Of a stretch of 64,000 nucleotides of DNA, positions 29,719 to 38,078 are shown piece after piece; position 1 is the first letter of the stretch; each line of letters starts with the position of its first letter. A program made the position numbers and the translations under genes. The notes below the pieces were generated by a model. The model saw only the letters and a program-made list of their open reading frames with translations, was not told the DNA's origin and ran no database searches. Source of the stretch: Odoribacter laneus YIT 12061 (lineage in GTDB: Bacteria; Bacteroidota; Bacteroidia; Bacteroidales; Marinifilaceae); the NCBI RefSeq assembly GCF_000243215.1, contig NZ_JH594596.1:1134859-1198858 (forward strand), in the 5' to 3' direction.

Positions 29719-30369
29719 ATGAAACGGAAGGCATTATACATACTCGGATTCTCCATTTTATCCCTTTCACTTACTTCTTGTGTCTCTAAAAAGAAATTTG
29801 ACGAATTGGCCAGAGACAAAAGTATGGTAGAACGGGAAGCAGCACAATTGAAAACCGATAAACGTAACCTGGAAAAGAAATTGCAGGAAAACAAAGATGA
29901 GTTTAACAAAGTACGTTATCAGCTGACAGAAAATAATGCAGCCAAAGATAAGATCATTGACGATTTATATGGTAAACTCCGTACTGTAGAAAGTAAACAA
30001 AGTGAACTGAAATCCGAATTGAACGAAGTATCGGATCAGATGAAATATACTTCCCAAAGCAAAGAACAAAAAATCACTTCTTTAGAAAACAATCTGAAAA
30101 GAATTACAGCTGAACGCGATAATCTGAGAAAAGAAATTGCCGATTTACAAAACAATCTGGAATGGGAAAACCGCCAATTGAAGAATGAAATCGAAACGGC
30201 TAAAGCAAATTTACTTACCCGTAACAATGAAAATGCCCAACTCAAGAAGCAATTGGAGGAAGCGAATAAAAAATTGGCTTGGATCCGGAAACAAAAAGCT
30301 GCCGGCGATGCAGAAATTGAAAAACTCACCAACCAGGTCAACCTTTTGAAAAAAGAATTGAAAATGTAA
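29719..30369 (+). CDS. Coiled-coil lipoprotein
   Basis: 216 residues: a short signal peptide with lipobox LTSC (Cys21), then an almost unbroken predicted coiled coil rich in Lys, Glu, Gln and Leu heptads (for instance SELKSELNEVSDQMK, NLEWENRQLKNEIET) up to the C-terminus. It resembles the stalk of Bacteroidetes OmpA-type lipoproteins, but has no OmpA peptidoglycan-binding domain. It lies 7 bases before the next gene (30377), so they are probably one unit. Role unknown; a periplasmic spacer is plausible. Confidence 0.75.
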   Translation: MKRKALYILGFSILSLSLTSCVSKKKFDELARDKSMVEREAAQLKTDKRNLEKKLQENKDEFNKVRYQLTENNAAKDKIIDDLYGKLRTVESKQSELKSELNEVSDQMKYTSQSKEQKITSLENNLKRITAERDNLRKEIADLQNNLEWENRQLKNEIETAKANLLTRNNENAQLKKQLEEANKKLAWIRKQKAAGDAEIEKLTNQVNLLKKELKM

Positions 30370-30376
30370 GGGGAAT

Positions 30377-30745
30377 ATGCTTTATATCATCCTAGGAATA
30401 GCAGGGCTACTGATAACAGTTGCCCTGTTTACTTTTCTTTTTAAACGTAAAAACACGGCTCCAGAAGAAATCCATGCTCCAGCCGAGGGATGCTGTGGAG
30501 CGCATGCGATTTGTGAAAAAGGACTGAAAAAAATAGAGACACATATCGAATATTTCGAGGACGAAGAATTGGATGCTTTCCGGGGTATTACAGCCGATCA
30601 ATATACAGATGAGCAGATCGATATATTCCGGGACATACTTTATACACTCCAAAAAGAAGAAGTAGCCGATTGGCTGATTAGTCTGGAAAAAAGAGGTATC
30701 AATTTACCGCTGATTCTCCGCCAGGAAGCCTTGGATTTATTGTGA
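30377..30745 (+). CDS. Small membrane-anchored conserved protein with Cys motif
   Basis: 122 residues with one N-terminal membrane helix (about 2-23) and a cytosolic or periplasmic remainder. A Cys/His cluster GCCGAHAICEK follows the helix at about residues 40-50 and could bind metal. The rest is acidic and helical (EYFEDEELDAFRGI, QIDIFRDILYTLQ). Homologues in Bacteroidetes have been labelled phospholipase without any visible catalytic motif, so I do not use that name. It overlaps the end of the convergent DUF2851 gene by 9 bases. Confidence 0.7.
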   Translation: MLYIILGIAGLLITVALFTFLFKRKNTAPEEIHAPAEGCCGAHAICEKGLKKIETHIEYFEDEELDAFRGITADQYTDEQIDIFRDILYTLQKEEVADWLISLEKRGINLPLILRQEALDLL

Positions 30746-32020
30746 TCCGAGGCATAAATTCTTAAAAATCTGCTTTCCGATACGACATTGCAGACAACGA
30801 TGAGGGTCACAATAAACTTTTCTCAATTGTATTAAAGCTTGTGTCTGCATAGCAGAATCGAATACAAATCCTTGTTTCTCCCATGCCCTTATAATATAAT
30901 TATTTTCCGGCCTTGTTTCTTCCAACCAATCCAAGGCTTTTTCCGTCCATTTTTCTTCTCCCCGTTCTTTACCGTAAATAAATAAAAAAGGGATAATTGC
31001 ATTAATCAGAATTATTTTCCGGCTTTCCTCCCCCAGCTTTTTTATCTTATACGGCGACTCTTTTCCGAAAATATAATGCGTTTCCCAATAAACAGAAGGC
31101 TGTACATCAAAAAGAAGTAACACTTCTTTCAGGCTTGAAGCTGACAGCACAGCTGACAGTAAACGACCGAAACGACATAACAAAGCCGCTAATAACGCTA
31201 AGCGTATTGTCGGAAAACCTTCCGGACGAATACGCATAAATTTCCATTGGGAAGGTTGCATCCTCCACAATTTATGTTTTTTCCGGAAGTACTGAAATTC
31301 TTTTTTTAAATTTGAAGTATACGGTTCGTCAGGAGCCGTTTCCAATAAACCGGAACACCCCAATAGCAAAGCTTCTACAAGATAAGGCCGGTCGATATAA
31401 CGCAATAATATCTTATAAGGTAAATACAAAGCCAACTGATAAAAAGAATCCGAATTTACATTAGCAGACCAATATCTGCACAACAGACGATAAAAGCATT
31501 CTTCCCAATCGTTTTTAGTTTGAAAAAGAATTTTCCGGATATCATTCACTTTTCTTTCCAACCGTTCTATTGCCAAACTCTGTAAAGTCAGATAAAACCA
31601 GGGATCTTCCAGTAATTCCAATCGACGATAGCAAGCCGGTTGTTGCATCGTATCCCGCATATAGAGGTATTCATTGTATAAATAATCTGCGTATTCCAAT
31701 TCGATACATTCGACTTCTGCTTTTCCCTGAGTATATACTCTTACATCATCTTCCCTGACGACAGAAAGGATTACATTATTATAAGCTTTATCTTTATGAT
31801 GTCCGTGACGATACCAATCACTACTTTTCAAATGGATCTCAATATTGCCCGCTAATATGACATCCCCGATCCGAAGGCGGGCATTGAAAAAATCCGGACC
31901 GGCATCCCGGTTATAAGATCCCGGTTGTAAAATTTCAACCTTTTTACCGGTATATGTGGTCAGTTCTCTGTTTTTTAAAAGAGAATTCGCCCATATATAA
32001 TGGAGAAAATCTTCTTTCAT
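30737..32020 (-). CDS. DUF2851 family protein
   Basis: A 427-residue conserved Bacteroidetes protein of unknown function. The ATG at 32020 is preferred over the open-frame start at 32047. The N-terminal block IWANSLLKNRELTTYTGKKVEI then GSYNRDAGPDFFNARLRIGD and GNIEIHLKSSDWYRHGHHKD is the family signature; the acidic and His residues resemble nuclease cores, but that is speculation. The C-terminus has a Cys cluster CDPHRCLQC (CX4CX2C) that may bind metal. It ends by overlapping the convergent gene at 30377-30745. Confidence 0.85.
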   Translation of the reverse strand: MKEDFLHYIWANSLLKNRELTTYTGKKVEILQPGSYNRDAGPDFFNARLRIGDVILAGNIEIHLKSSDWYRHGHHKDKAYNNVILSVVREDDVRVYTQGKAEVECIELEYADYLYNEYLYMRDTMQQPACYRRLELLEDPWFYLTLQSLAIERLERKVNDIRKILFQTKNDWEECFYRLLCRYWSANVNSDSFYQLALYLPYKILLRYIDRPYLVEALLLGCSGLLETAPDEPYTSNLKKEFQYFRKKHKLWRMQPSQWKFMRIRPEGFPTIRLALLAALLCRFGRLLSAVLSASSLKEVLLLFDVQPSVYWETHYIFGKESPYKIKKLGEESRKIILINAIIPFLFIYGKERGEEKWTEKALDWLEETRPENNYIIRAWEKQGFVFDSAMQTQALIQLRKVYCDPHRCLQCRIGKQIFKNLCLGSQ

Positions 32021-32138
32021 CACGCTGAATTTATAACACATACACAATTTACGTTAAAAAAATTCAAAAACAAAGTTTATAAAGGAGAAAATAAAAGCAT
32101 TTCATTTATCCTTCTTACCATTTCAAGGTTATTTTTCA

Positions 32139-32146
32139 TACCTTTG
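32139..32146 (+). promoter_or_regulatory. Candidate -7 box before the gene at 32239
   Basis: TACCTTTG fits TAnnTTTG exactly. The expected -33 TTTG about 20 bases upstream is not clear. A start near 32153 would leave an 86-base leader. Confidence 0.45.
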
Positions 32147-32238
32147 CACCTAAAGTCGGATATTTTTAAGTTAATATTCTCGAGGAAAATAAAGTAAATC
32201 TGAATAATAGAAACTAAATAATAACAACTGCTTCATTT

Positions 32239-33126
32239 ATGGAAGAAAATAAATTTATTCAAAGTAAAAAAGACAAACGGCTGATGGTCATCATCGGTTG
32301 TCTTTCCGGTGTGCTGCTCCTCTTACTCGTATTCTTTCTGGTAGAATGGTCTCAAAACAGGAAACATATCGCTGCTATTCATGAAGAAAAAGAATTACTG
32401 GAACAGGAATTGACAGATCTCAGTACCAATTACGATAATTTGAAAACTTCTAATGATACCCTAAATGAAAAATTATTGGTTGAACAGGAAAAGATTGCTA
32501 CCCTACTGGAGGAAATGAAAAAATTCAGGGACAATTCTTATGCAGAAATCAACAAATACAAGCGGGAAATCGGTACTCTTAAAACTGTATTGAGAAGCTA
32601 TGTGGTACAAATCGATTCCTTAAATCGTTTGAACCAACAATTGGCTCAAGAAAACACAGAGGTAAAACAACAGATGAACTGGGTTCGGGAGCGCAATACA
32701 AAACTGGAAAATGAACAAAAAAATATGAAAAAAGTCATTGCCATAGCAGGTGCTTTGACGGTTGAAAATTTTGTAGTCGTTCCTATTAATAAAAAAGGCA
32801 AGGAGGTAAATTGGAAAAAATGTTTCCAGTTGCGGGCAGATTTTATCATCCCCAAAAACATTACCGCCAAACGGGGGAAACGCATCATCTATTTACGCTT
32901 GACACGTCCGGACGACAAAGTCATTGCTTTCAGCGAAAAATCTTACTTTAAATACCAAAATGCCACTCTTACTTATTCAGCCAAACGGGAATTCGAATAC
33001 GAAGGAGAACGTCTGGAAATGTCCATATATTGGCCTAATGACGGAAGTCTGGTAAAAGGCAGATATACCGCAGACTTATTTTGCGATAATGAAAATATCG
33101 GAAGTACAGAGTTTTTCCTAAAATAG
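32239..33126 (+). CDS. Membrane-anchored coiled-coil protein, unknown function
   Basis: 295 residues. A single membrane helix lies at about 14-36 (VIIGCLSGVLLLLLVFFLV), preceded by a charged N-terminus. Residues about 45-170 form a long coiled coil (EEKELLEQELTDLSTNYDNL, KYKREIGTLKTVL). The last 125 residues look globular and beta-rich, with FQLRADFIIPKNITAKRG, IIYLRLTRPDDKVIAF and IYWPNDGSLVKGRYTADLF. This layout is common among unnamed Bacteroidetes proteins. Only 37 bases separate it from fhs, so co-transcription is possible although no functional link is obvious. Confidence 0.75.
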   Translation: MEENKFIQSKKDKRLMVIIGCLSGVLLLLLVFFLVEWSQNRKHIAAIHEEKELLEQELTDLSTNYDNLKTSNDTLNEKLLVEQEKIATLLEEMKKFRDNSYAEINKYKREIGTLKTVLRSYVVQIDSLNRLNQQLAQENTEVKQQMNWVRERNTKLENEQKNMKKVIAIAGALTVENFVVVPINKKGKEVNWKKCFQLRADFIIPKNITAKRGKRIIYLRLTRPDDKVIAFSEKSYFKYQNATLTYSAKREFEYEGERLEMSIYWPNDGSLVKGRYTADLFCDNENIGSTEFFLK

Positions 33127-33163
33127 AATCGTCTTTTTAGAAACAAAATAGAGTTATAAAGCC

Positions 33164-34831
33164 ATGACAGACATTGAAATAGCAAACACAATCCAATTAA
33201 AGCCCATTGGGGAAATTGCAGCGAAATTAGGCATAGATTCTGATATGCTGGAATTTTACGGGAAGTATAAAGCCAAATTACCCCTCTCTTTGATCGACGA
33301 AAATCGACTGCGAGAAAAGCATTTAATTTTAGTGTCTGCCATTTCGCCTACTCCTGCAGGAGAAGGAAAAACAACTGTTTCTATCGGCCTGACCGAAGGT
33401 TTGAACCGCATTGGTAAGAAGACAACGGTCGTACTCCGGGAACCTTCTTTAGGACCGGTTTTCGGTATCAAAGGGGGCGCTACCGGAGGAGGATATTCCC
33501 AGGTACTGCCGATGGAAGATATCAACCTGCATTTTACAGGAGATTTCAATGCTGTCGAAAAAGCACATAATTTACTGGCAGCTTTAATCGACAATAACAT
33601 ACAAAGTAAAACGACCTCCCTGGGGATAGATCCCCGTACCGTGACCTGGAAGCGGGTGATGGATATGAACGACCGCTCTTTACGCCACATCATTGTCGGT
33701 TTGGGAGGAACGGCTTCCGGTATTCCCAGGGAAACGGGGTTTGATATTACAGCAGCTTCCGAAGTAATGGCTATCCTTTGCCTTTCGGAAGATTTTGCTG
33801 ATTTAAAAGAACGCTTGGGGAATATTTTTATCGGATATACTTACGACAAACAGCCGATATATGCCCGGGATCTCAAAGCGAACGGAGCAATGGCAGCCTT
33901 GCTCAAAGAAGCGATAAAACCAAATCTGGTTCAGACAATAGAAGGAAATCCCGCCATTATTCATGGAGGTCCTTTTGCAAATATTGCACAGGGAACCAAT
34001 TCCATCATCGCGACCAAAATGGGTTTATCTTTATCCGATTTCGTCGTAACGGAAGCCGGCTTTGGATTCGACTTAGGAGCAGAAAAATTCTTCGACATCA
34101 AATGTGTTAAAGCGGGTTTAAGCCCCAGTGCAGTAGTACTGGTAGCTACTGTAAGGGCCCTGAAATATCACGGCGGAGTAAAAATGGACGCTTTGAAGGA
34201 AGAAAACAAGGAGGCTTTGCGAAAAGGAATGGAAAATCTGGAAAAGCATGTAGAGAACATGAAAAAATTCAACATCTGCCCGATTGTAGCCCTCAACCGC
34301 TTTGCTACAGACACAGATGCTGAAATTGAACTGATTGCAGATAAGTGCCGGCAACTGGAAGTACCTATGGAAGTGGCAGATGTTTGGGCACAGGGAGGAA
34401 AAGGAGCCGAAAAACTGGCCCGTCTCACGGCCAAAGTTGCAGAACAATGCGTATGTCGTCTGCACCCCCTTTACGATTGGAATTGGAGCATCGAGAAAAA
34501 AGTAGAAACCATTGCCAAGGAAATCTATGGAGCCGCTGCCATCGATTATACCAGTCAAGCTAAAAATGATCTGAAAAAAATTATCTCCTTGGGTTTAGAC
34601 AAACTGCCCGTTTGTATTGCCAAAACTCAGAAATCCCTTTCTGATAATCCTAAATTGCTGGGCAGACCCAAAGATTTTATCGTAACCGTTCGTCAGATCG
34701 AAATTGCTTCAGGGGCTGGATTCGTCATCCCTATAACGGGCGATATTATGAGAATGCCCGGTTTGCCAGACTCCCCTTCTGCAGAACGCATTGATGTCGA
34801 CAAGGAAGGGCATATTTCGGGACTTTTCTAA
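33164..34831 (+). CDS. fhs: Formate-tetrahydrofolate ligase
   Basis: Forms 10-formyl-THF from formate, ATP and THF, or runs in reverse to yield ATP from one-carbon units. The 555 residues match the family. Visible: SPTPAGEGKTTVSIGLTEGL (P-loop at about 63-72), REPSLGPVFGIKGGATGGGY, DINLHFTGDFNAVEKAHNLL, GGPFANIAQGTNS, TEAGFGFDLGAEKF and the C-terminal PGLPDSPSAERIDVD. Together with the fused ftcD it could turn histidine-derived formimino groups into formate and ATP. Confidence 0.97.
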   Translation: MTDIEIANTIQLKPIGEIAAKLGIDSDMLEFYGKYKAKLPLSLIDENRLREKHLILVSAISPTPAGEGKTTVSIGLTEGLNRIGKKTTVVLREPSLGPVFGIKGGATGGGYSQVLPMEDINLHFTGDFNAVEKAHNLLAALIDNNIQSKTTSLGIDPRTVTWKRVMDMNDRSLRHIIVGLGGTASGIPRETGFDITAASEVMAILCLSEDFADLKERLGNIFIGYTYDKQPIYARDLKANGAMAALLKEAIKPNLVQTIEGNPAIIHGGPFANIAQGTNSIIATKMGLSLSDFVVTEAGFGFDLGAEKFFDIKCVKAGLSPSAVVLVATVRALKYHGGVKMDALKEENKEALRKGMENLEKHVENMKKFNICPIVALNRFATDTDAEIELIADKCRQLEVPMEVADVWAQGGKGAEKLARLTAKVAEQCVCRLHPLYDWNWSIEKKVETIAKEIYGAAAIDYTSQAKNDLKKIISLGLDKLPVCIAKTQKSLSDNPKLLGRPKDFIVTVRQIEIASGAGFVIPITGDIMRMPGLPDSPSAERIDVDKEGHISGLF

Positions 34832-34839
34832 AATCATAA

Positions 34840-34877
34840 TCCGGTATTTGAAAGAAGTATTTCAACCAAATACCGGA
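34840..34877 (+). terminator. Terminator hairpin after fhs
   Basis: TCCGGTATTTG at 34840-34850 and CAAATACCGGA at 34867-34877 are exact complements, with an inner GAAA...TTTC pairing. An AT-rich sequence with TCTTTT follows. Confidence 0.65.
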
Positions 34878-34936
34878 AAATTATCTTTTCCCTTCTAACG
34901 GATTTTTTCATTGTTCAATTTTGAAATAAGCTTACT

Positions 34937-36124
34937 ATGCGTAGTAATATTTTAATATATTTAGTTGGTATATTATTTATAGTGTTAACAGATACTTTCT
35001 TATTTATTCAAATCAGAAAGTTTTTACGCAAAAAACGGGCTATCCTTTTTTATTTGATCCATAGTTTATTGTTTATTCTGGGTCTGACATTGTATCATTT
35101 TACAGTTCCCCGCCTCAAAGGACCTGAGAGTTATTACTGGATCGGACTGGCAATCGGTATCCTTTTCTTGTTCTATGCTCCGAAAGTTATTTTCATTTTA
35201 TTGAATATTTTGGCCAGTATCGGAGGATTACTAAACCGTAAAATTCAAAAAATAGGACGCAAAATTGCGACAGTATGCGCCCTATCTCTCTTCCTGATCC
35301 TTTTATACAGTATGACCTGGGGACGTTACAATTTTAAAATGACTACAAGAGAAATCTGTTTTACAAATTTGCCTGAAGCTTTTCATTCATTTAAAATTGT
35401 ACAACTTACAGATCTCCATCTGGGAAGCCTCCCCTCTCATTATCCGGGAATTTCCAGACTTGTTAAAGAAGTAAACGCCCTACATCCCGATCTTATTCTT
35501 TTTACGGGCGATATGGTCAATAATTTTGCTTCCGAGTTAGCTCCATGGACGGGCGAATTGAGTAAATTAAAGGCTAAATACGGTAAATTCGCAGTCACCG
35601 GCAACCACGATTACGGAAGTTATACCCGCTGGAGTTCCCCGGAAGAACAAAAACAAAATGGAATAGATTTTTTCCGGAATATGGAAGCTGCCGGATTCAC
35701 AATGCTAAACAATACCCATCGTGCCATTCCTTTAAAAGGAGATACAATCTATATCGCAGGAGTCGAAAACTGGGGAAATCCGCCTTTCCCGCAGTATGGC
35801 AGACTAAAAGAAGCCATCGCCGGAATTCAGGGTCAGTTTATCATTCTCCTCTCCCACGATCCTTCTCATTGGCGTGCACAAGTACTGGACGAACCCATTC
35901 CCCTCACTCTCTCGGGACATACTCACGCCATGCAAATGGGAATTAAAATTGGAAAATACGAATGGAGTCCTGCCCAATATATTTACCCGGAATATGACGG
36001 ATTGTATCAAAGCCAAAACCAATATTTAAATGTTTCCCGGGGACAAGGATATTTGGGATTCCCCGGACGAATCGGACTCAGGCCGGAAATTACAGTTCTC
36101 ATTTTAACAAATAATTGCAAATAA
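34937..36124 (+). CDS. Membrane-anchored metallophosphoesterase
   Basis: 395 residues: four to five N-terminal membrane helices (about 4-135), then a calcineurin-like phosphoesterase domain (about 155-390). Metal-binding motifs are complete: QLTDLHLG, LFTGDMVN, VTGNHDYG, LLSHDPSHW and LSGHTHAMQMG. Family members of this layout (YkuE-like) act on phospholipid or nucleotide phosphoesters at the membrane; the substrate here is unknown. It follows the fhs terminator and precedes a SpoIIE-type phosphatase in the same direction by 91 bases. Confidence 0.9.
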   Translation: MRSNILIYLVGILFIVLTDTFLFIQIRKFLRKKRAILFYLIHSLLFILGLTLYHFTVPRLKGPESYYWIGLAIGILFLFYAPKVIFILLNILASIGGLLNRKIQKIGRKIATVCALSLFLILLYSMTWGRYNFKMTTREICFTNLPEAFHSFKIVQLTDLHLGSLPSHYPGISRLVKEVNALHPDLILFTGDMVNNFASELAPWTGELSKLKAKYGKFAVTGNHDYGSYTRWSSPEEQKQNGIDFFRNMEAAGFTMLNNTHRAIPLKGDTIYIAGVENWGNPPFPQYGRLKEAIAGIQGQFIILLSHDPSHWRAQVLDEPIPLTLSGHTHAMQMGIKIGKYEWSPAQYIYPEYDGLYQSQNQYLNVSRGQGYLGFPGRIGLRPEITVLILTNNCK

Positions 36125-36215
36125 ATAAATAATTTATTAACTTTTTTATAAATTGCAAACTTAACTAAACTACTATAAAACTAAACTAGACTAATTTCAA
36201 ATTGACTGATACACA

Positions 36216-38078
36216 ATGAAGAAGTATACTTACAGGAGCTTTTCACAAAAACTGATTCTGTATCTTTTAATAGCGATGTTATGCATATTTTCACTCGTAT
36301 TTGTATGCTTATATGCTTCTGCTAAAAATTTTACGCATACTTATATTTCTCATGAAATGAATGACTTAGCTTCAAACATTTGCAGAACCCTGAAACGTAA
36401 AATTGACGAAATCGAACAAATTCCCCAACTGACGTTCGGTAAGGAAGAAATAAACGATTCTACAAATTTCGATCATTTTCTTTCGAGAATGATAAATACC
36501 TACCCTTTTCTTACGCAAATCTCCCTTCATCATAATAATCGTACTTACTGTAAATCCAAGGGATCTGTTTCCCACGATATTGCAGAAAACAATGCAAACC
36601 TATCTGCCGACACCAAACAGATCCTTTATAAAAACTCCCGGGAAGGTTATTGGTATATAAAATCCCGAAATGCCGGCAACACTGTACTCTGTTATTGCGA
36701 ACCCCTTCCTTCCTCTCTCAAACAAAATAAACCCGGGCATCTGGAACTTAATTTTTATTTAAAACATCTCACAAACTTTATCCAGGATATAAAGCCTTCT
36801 CCTTCCGGCTATATCTTTATTACAGATCAAGAGGGAAATTTTCTTATTCACCCGAAATCTGAAGTAATTCGTTACGGTAATCTGTTCCATTACCTAAAAG
36901 AAAAGCACATTAAATGTTGTGACAAAATAAAAAATTATCTGACCGCTGGAACAGGAAATAGCTATCTTACGAAGGAGAATACCCGTTATTGTATGTATTA
37001 TCATACAGATTCGATATTTCATTGGAAGATTAACAGCATCTGTCCCTGTGAAGAAATTCAGAGCACTTCCGATAAATTCTGCTTATTATTCCTCTTCATT
37101 TTTTGTATAGGCTTTTTTACCCTACTCGGCATCATTATTTGGATTGTACGCCATTCCTTATTCCCTTTAGGTGAATTTACTAAAAATGTACATAATATCT
37201 GTAACGGAAAAAGGAATCTATTATTTCCAACCAATCCTCACAACAAGGAGCTGCAGGAATTATACGAATCTTTCGCTTATATGCAAAATAATATCACCTC
37301 CTATATCAAAGAGCTAAAGAGAACGACAGCAGAAAATGAAAAAATCACTACAGAAATTAATTTAGCCAGAAAAATACAAAAACGGTTTTTACCCAAACCC
37401 ATCGATTTACCTCCTAATATTGAACTGTACGGAGAATTGAAACAATCCAAAAGTGTAGGAGGTGATTTATATGAATACTTTTTAATCGATAACCGCCTTT
37501 ACTTCGCTATTGGGGACGTTTCCGGAAAAGGCGTCCCGGCAGCCCTCTATATGGCTTCCATTATCAAACTTTTCCGTTATGTAGCCAGCAGGCAAAATTC
37601 TACTGCTGAAATTTGCAATACAATCAATGCCCATATGTGTGATAATAATGAAGACGATATGTATGTAACGATGGCCATCGGAATTATGGATATAAATACA
37701 GGGGTTATCACGTTTACGAATGCTGGTCATCCCCGTCCTCTTATCATCCATCAGAACGGACAGATCCATACTTTGAATAAATATACAGATGTTCCTATCG
37801 GGATTCTCGAGGACTACAAATTTTCAGAATTTACGTATACGCTCTGCCAAGGATGCCAGATCCTCTTATTTACCGATGGTATTACCGACGCCGAAAACAA
37901 TAACGGAAATTTTTTCGGACAAGGCAGGCTAATGGAATGTATCCAACAGGTGACAGACCGCTCTCCACAGTTTATCGTCTCTTCTATATTAAAAGGAATC
38001 CACAGTCATATCAAGGATGCAGGCCAATCGGATGATTTCACTATCCTTTCTATTTTATACAATGGGATTCCGAACTAA
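36216..38078 (+). CDS. Membrane sensor with SpoIIE/RsbU-type PP2C phosphatase domain
   Basis: 620 residues. A membrane helix at about 11-33 and another at about 285-308 flank an extracytoplasmic sensor region (Cache-like, with GYIFITDQEGNFLIHP near 205). A HAMP-like linker (IVRHSLFPLGEFTKNV) and a short coil follow, then the phosphatase domain from about 385: ARKIQKRFLPKPIDLPP, SKSVGGDLYEYF, FAIGDVSGKGVPAALYMA, FTNAGHPRPL and LFTDGITDAEN, with metal-binding Asp residues kept. Such proteins control anti-sigma-factor antagonists, but none is nearby. Its stop overlaps the convergent sulfatase gene by 4 bases. Confidence 0.92.
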   Translation: MKKYTYRSFSQKLILYLLIAMLCIFSLVFVCLYASAKNFTHTYISHEMNDLASNICRTLKRKIDEIEQIPQLTFGKEEINDSTNFDHFLSRMINTYPFLTQISLHHNNRTYCKSKGSVSHDIAENNANLSADTKQILYKNSREGYWYIKSRNAGNTVLCYCEPLPSSLKQNKPGHLELNFYLKHLTNFIQDIKPSPSGYIFITDQEGNFLIHPKSEVIRYGNLFHYLKEKHIKCCDKIKNYLTAGTGNSYLTKENTRYCMYYHTDSIFHWKINSICPCEEIQSTSDKFCLLFLFIFCIGFFTLLGIIIWIVRHSLFPLGEFTKNVHNICNGKRNLLFPTNPHNKELQELYESFAYMQNNITSYIKELKRTTAENEKITTEINLARKIQKRFLPKPIDLPPNIELYGELKQSKSVGGDLYEYFLIDNRLYFAIGDVSGKGVPAALYMASIIKLFRYVASRQNSTAEICNTINAHMCDNNEDDMYVTMAIGIMDINTGVITFTNAGHPRPLIIHQNGQIHTLNKYTDVPIGILEDYKFSEFTYTLCQGCQILLFTDGITDAENNNGNFFGQGRLMECIQQVTDRSPQFIVSSILKGIHSHIKDAGQSDDFTILSILYNGIPN

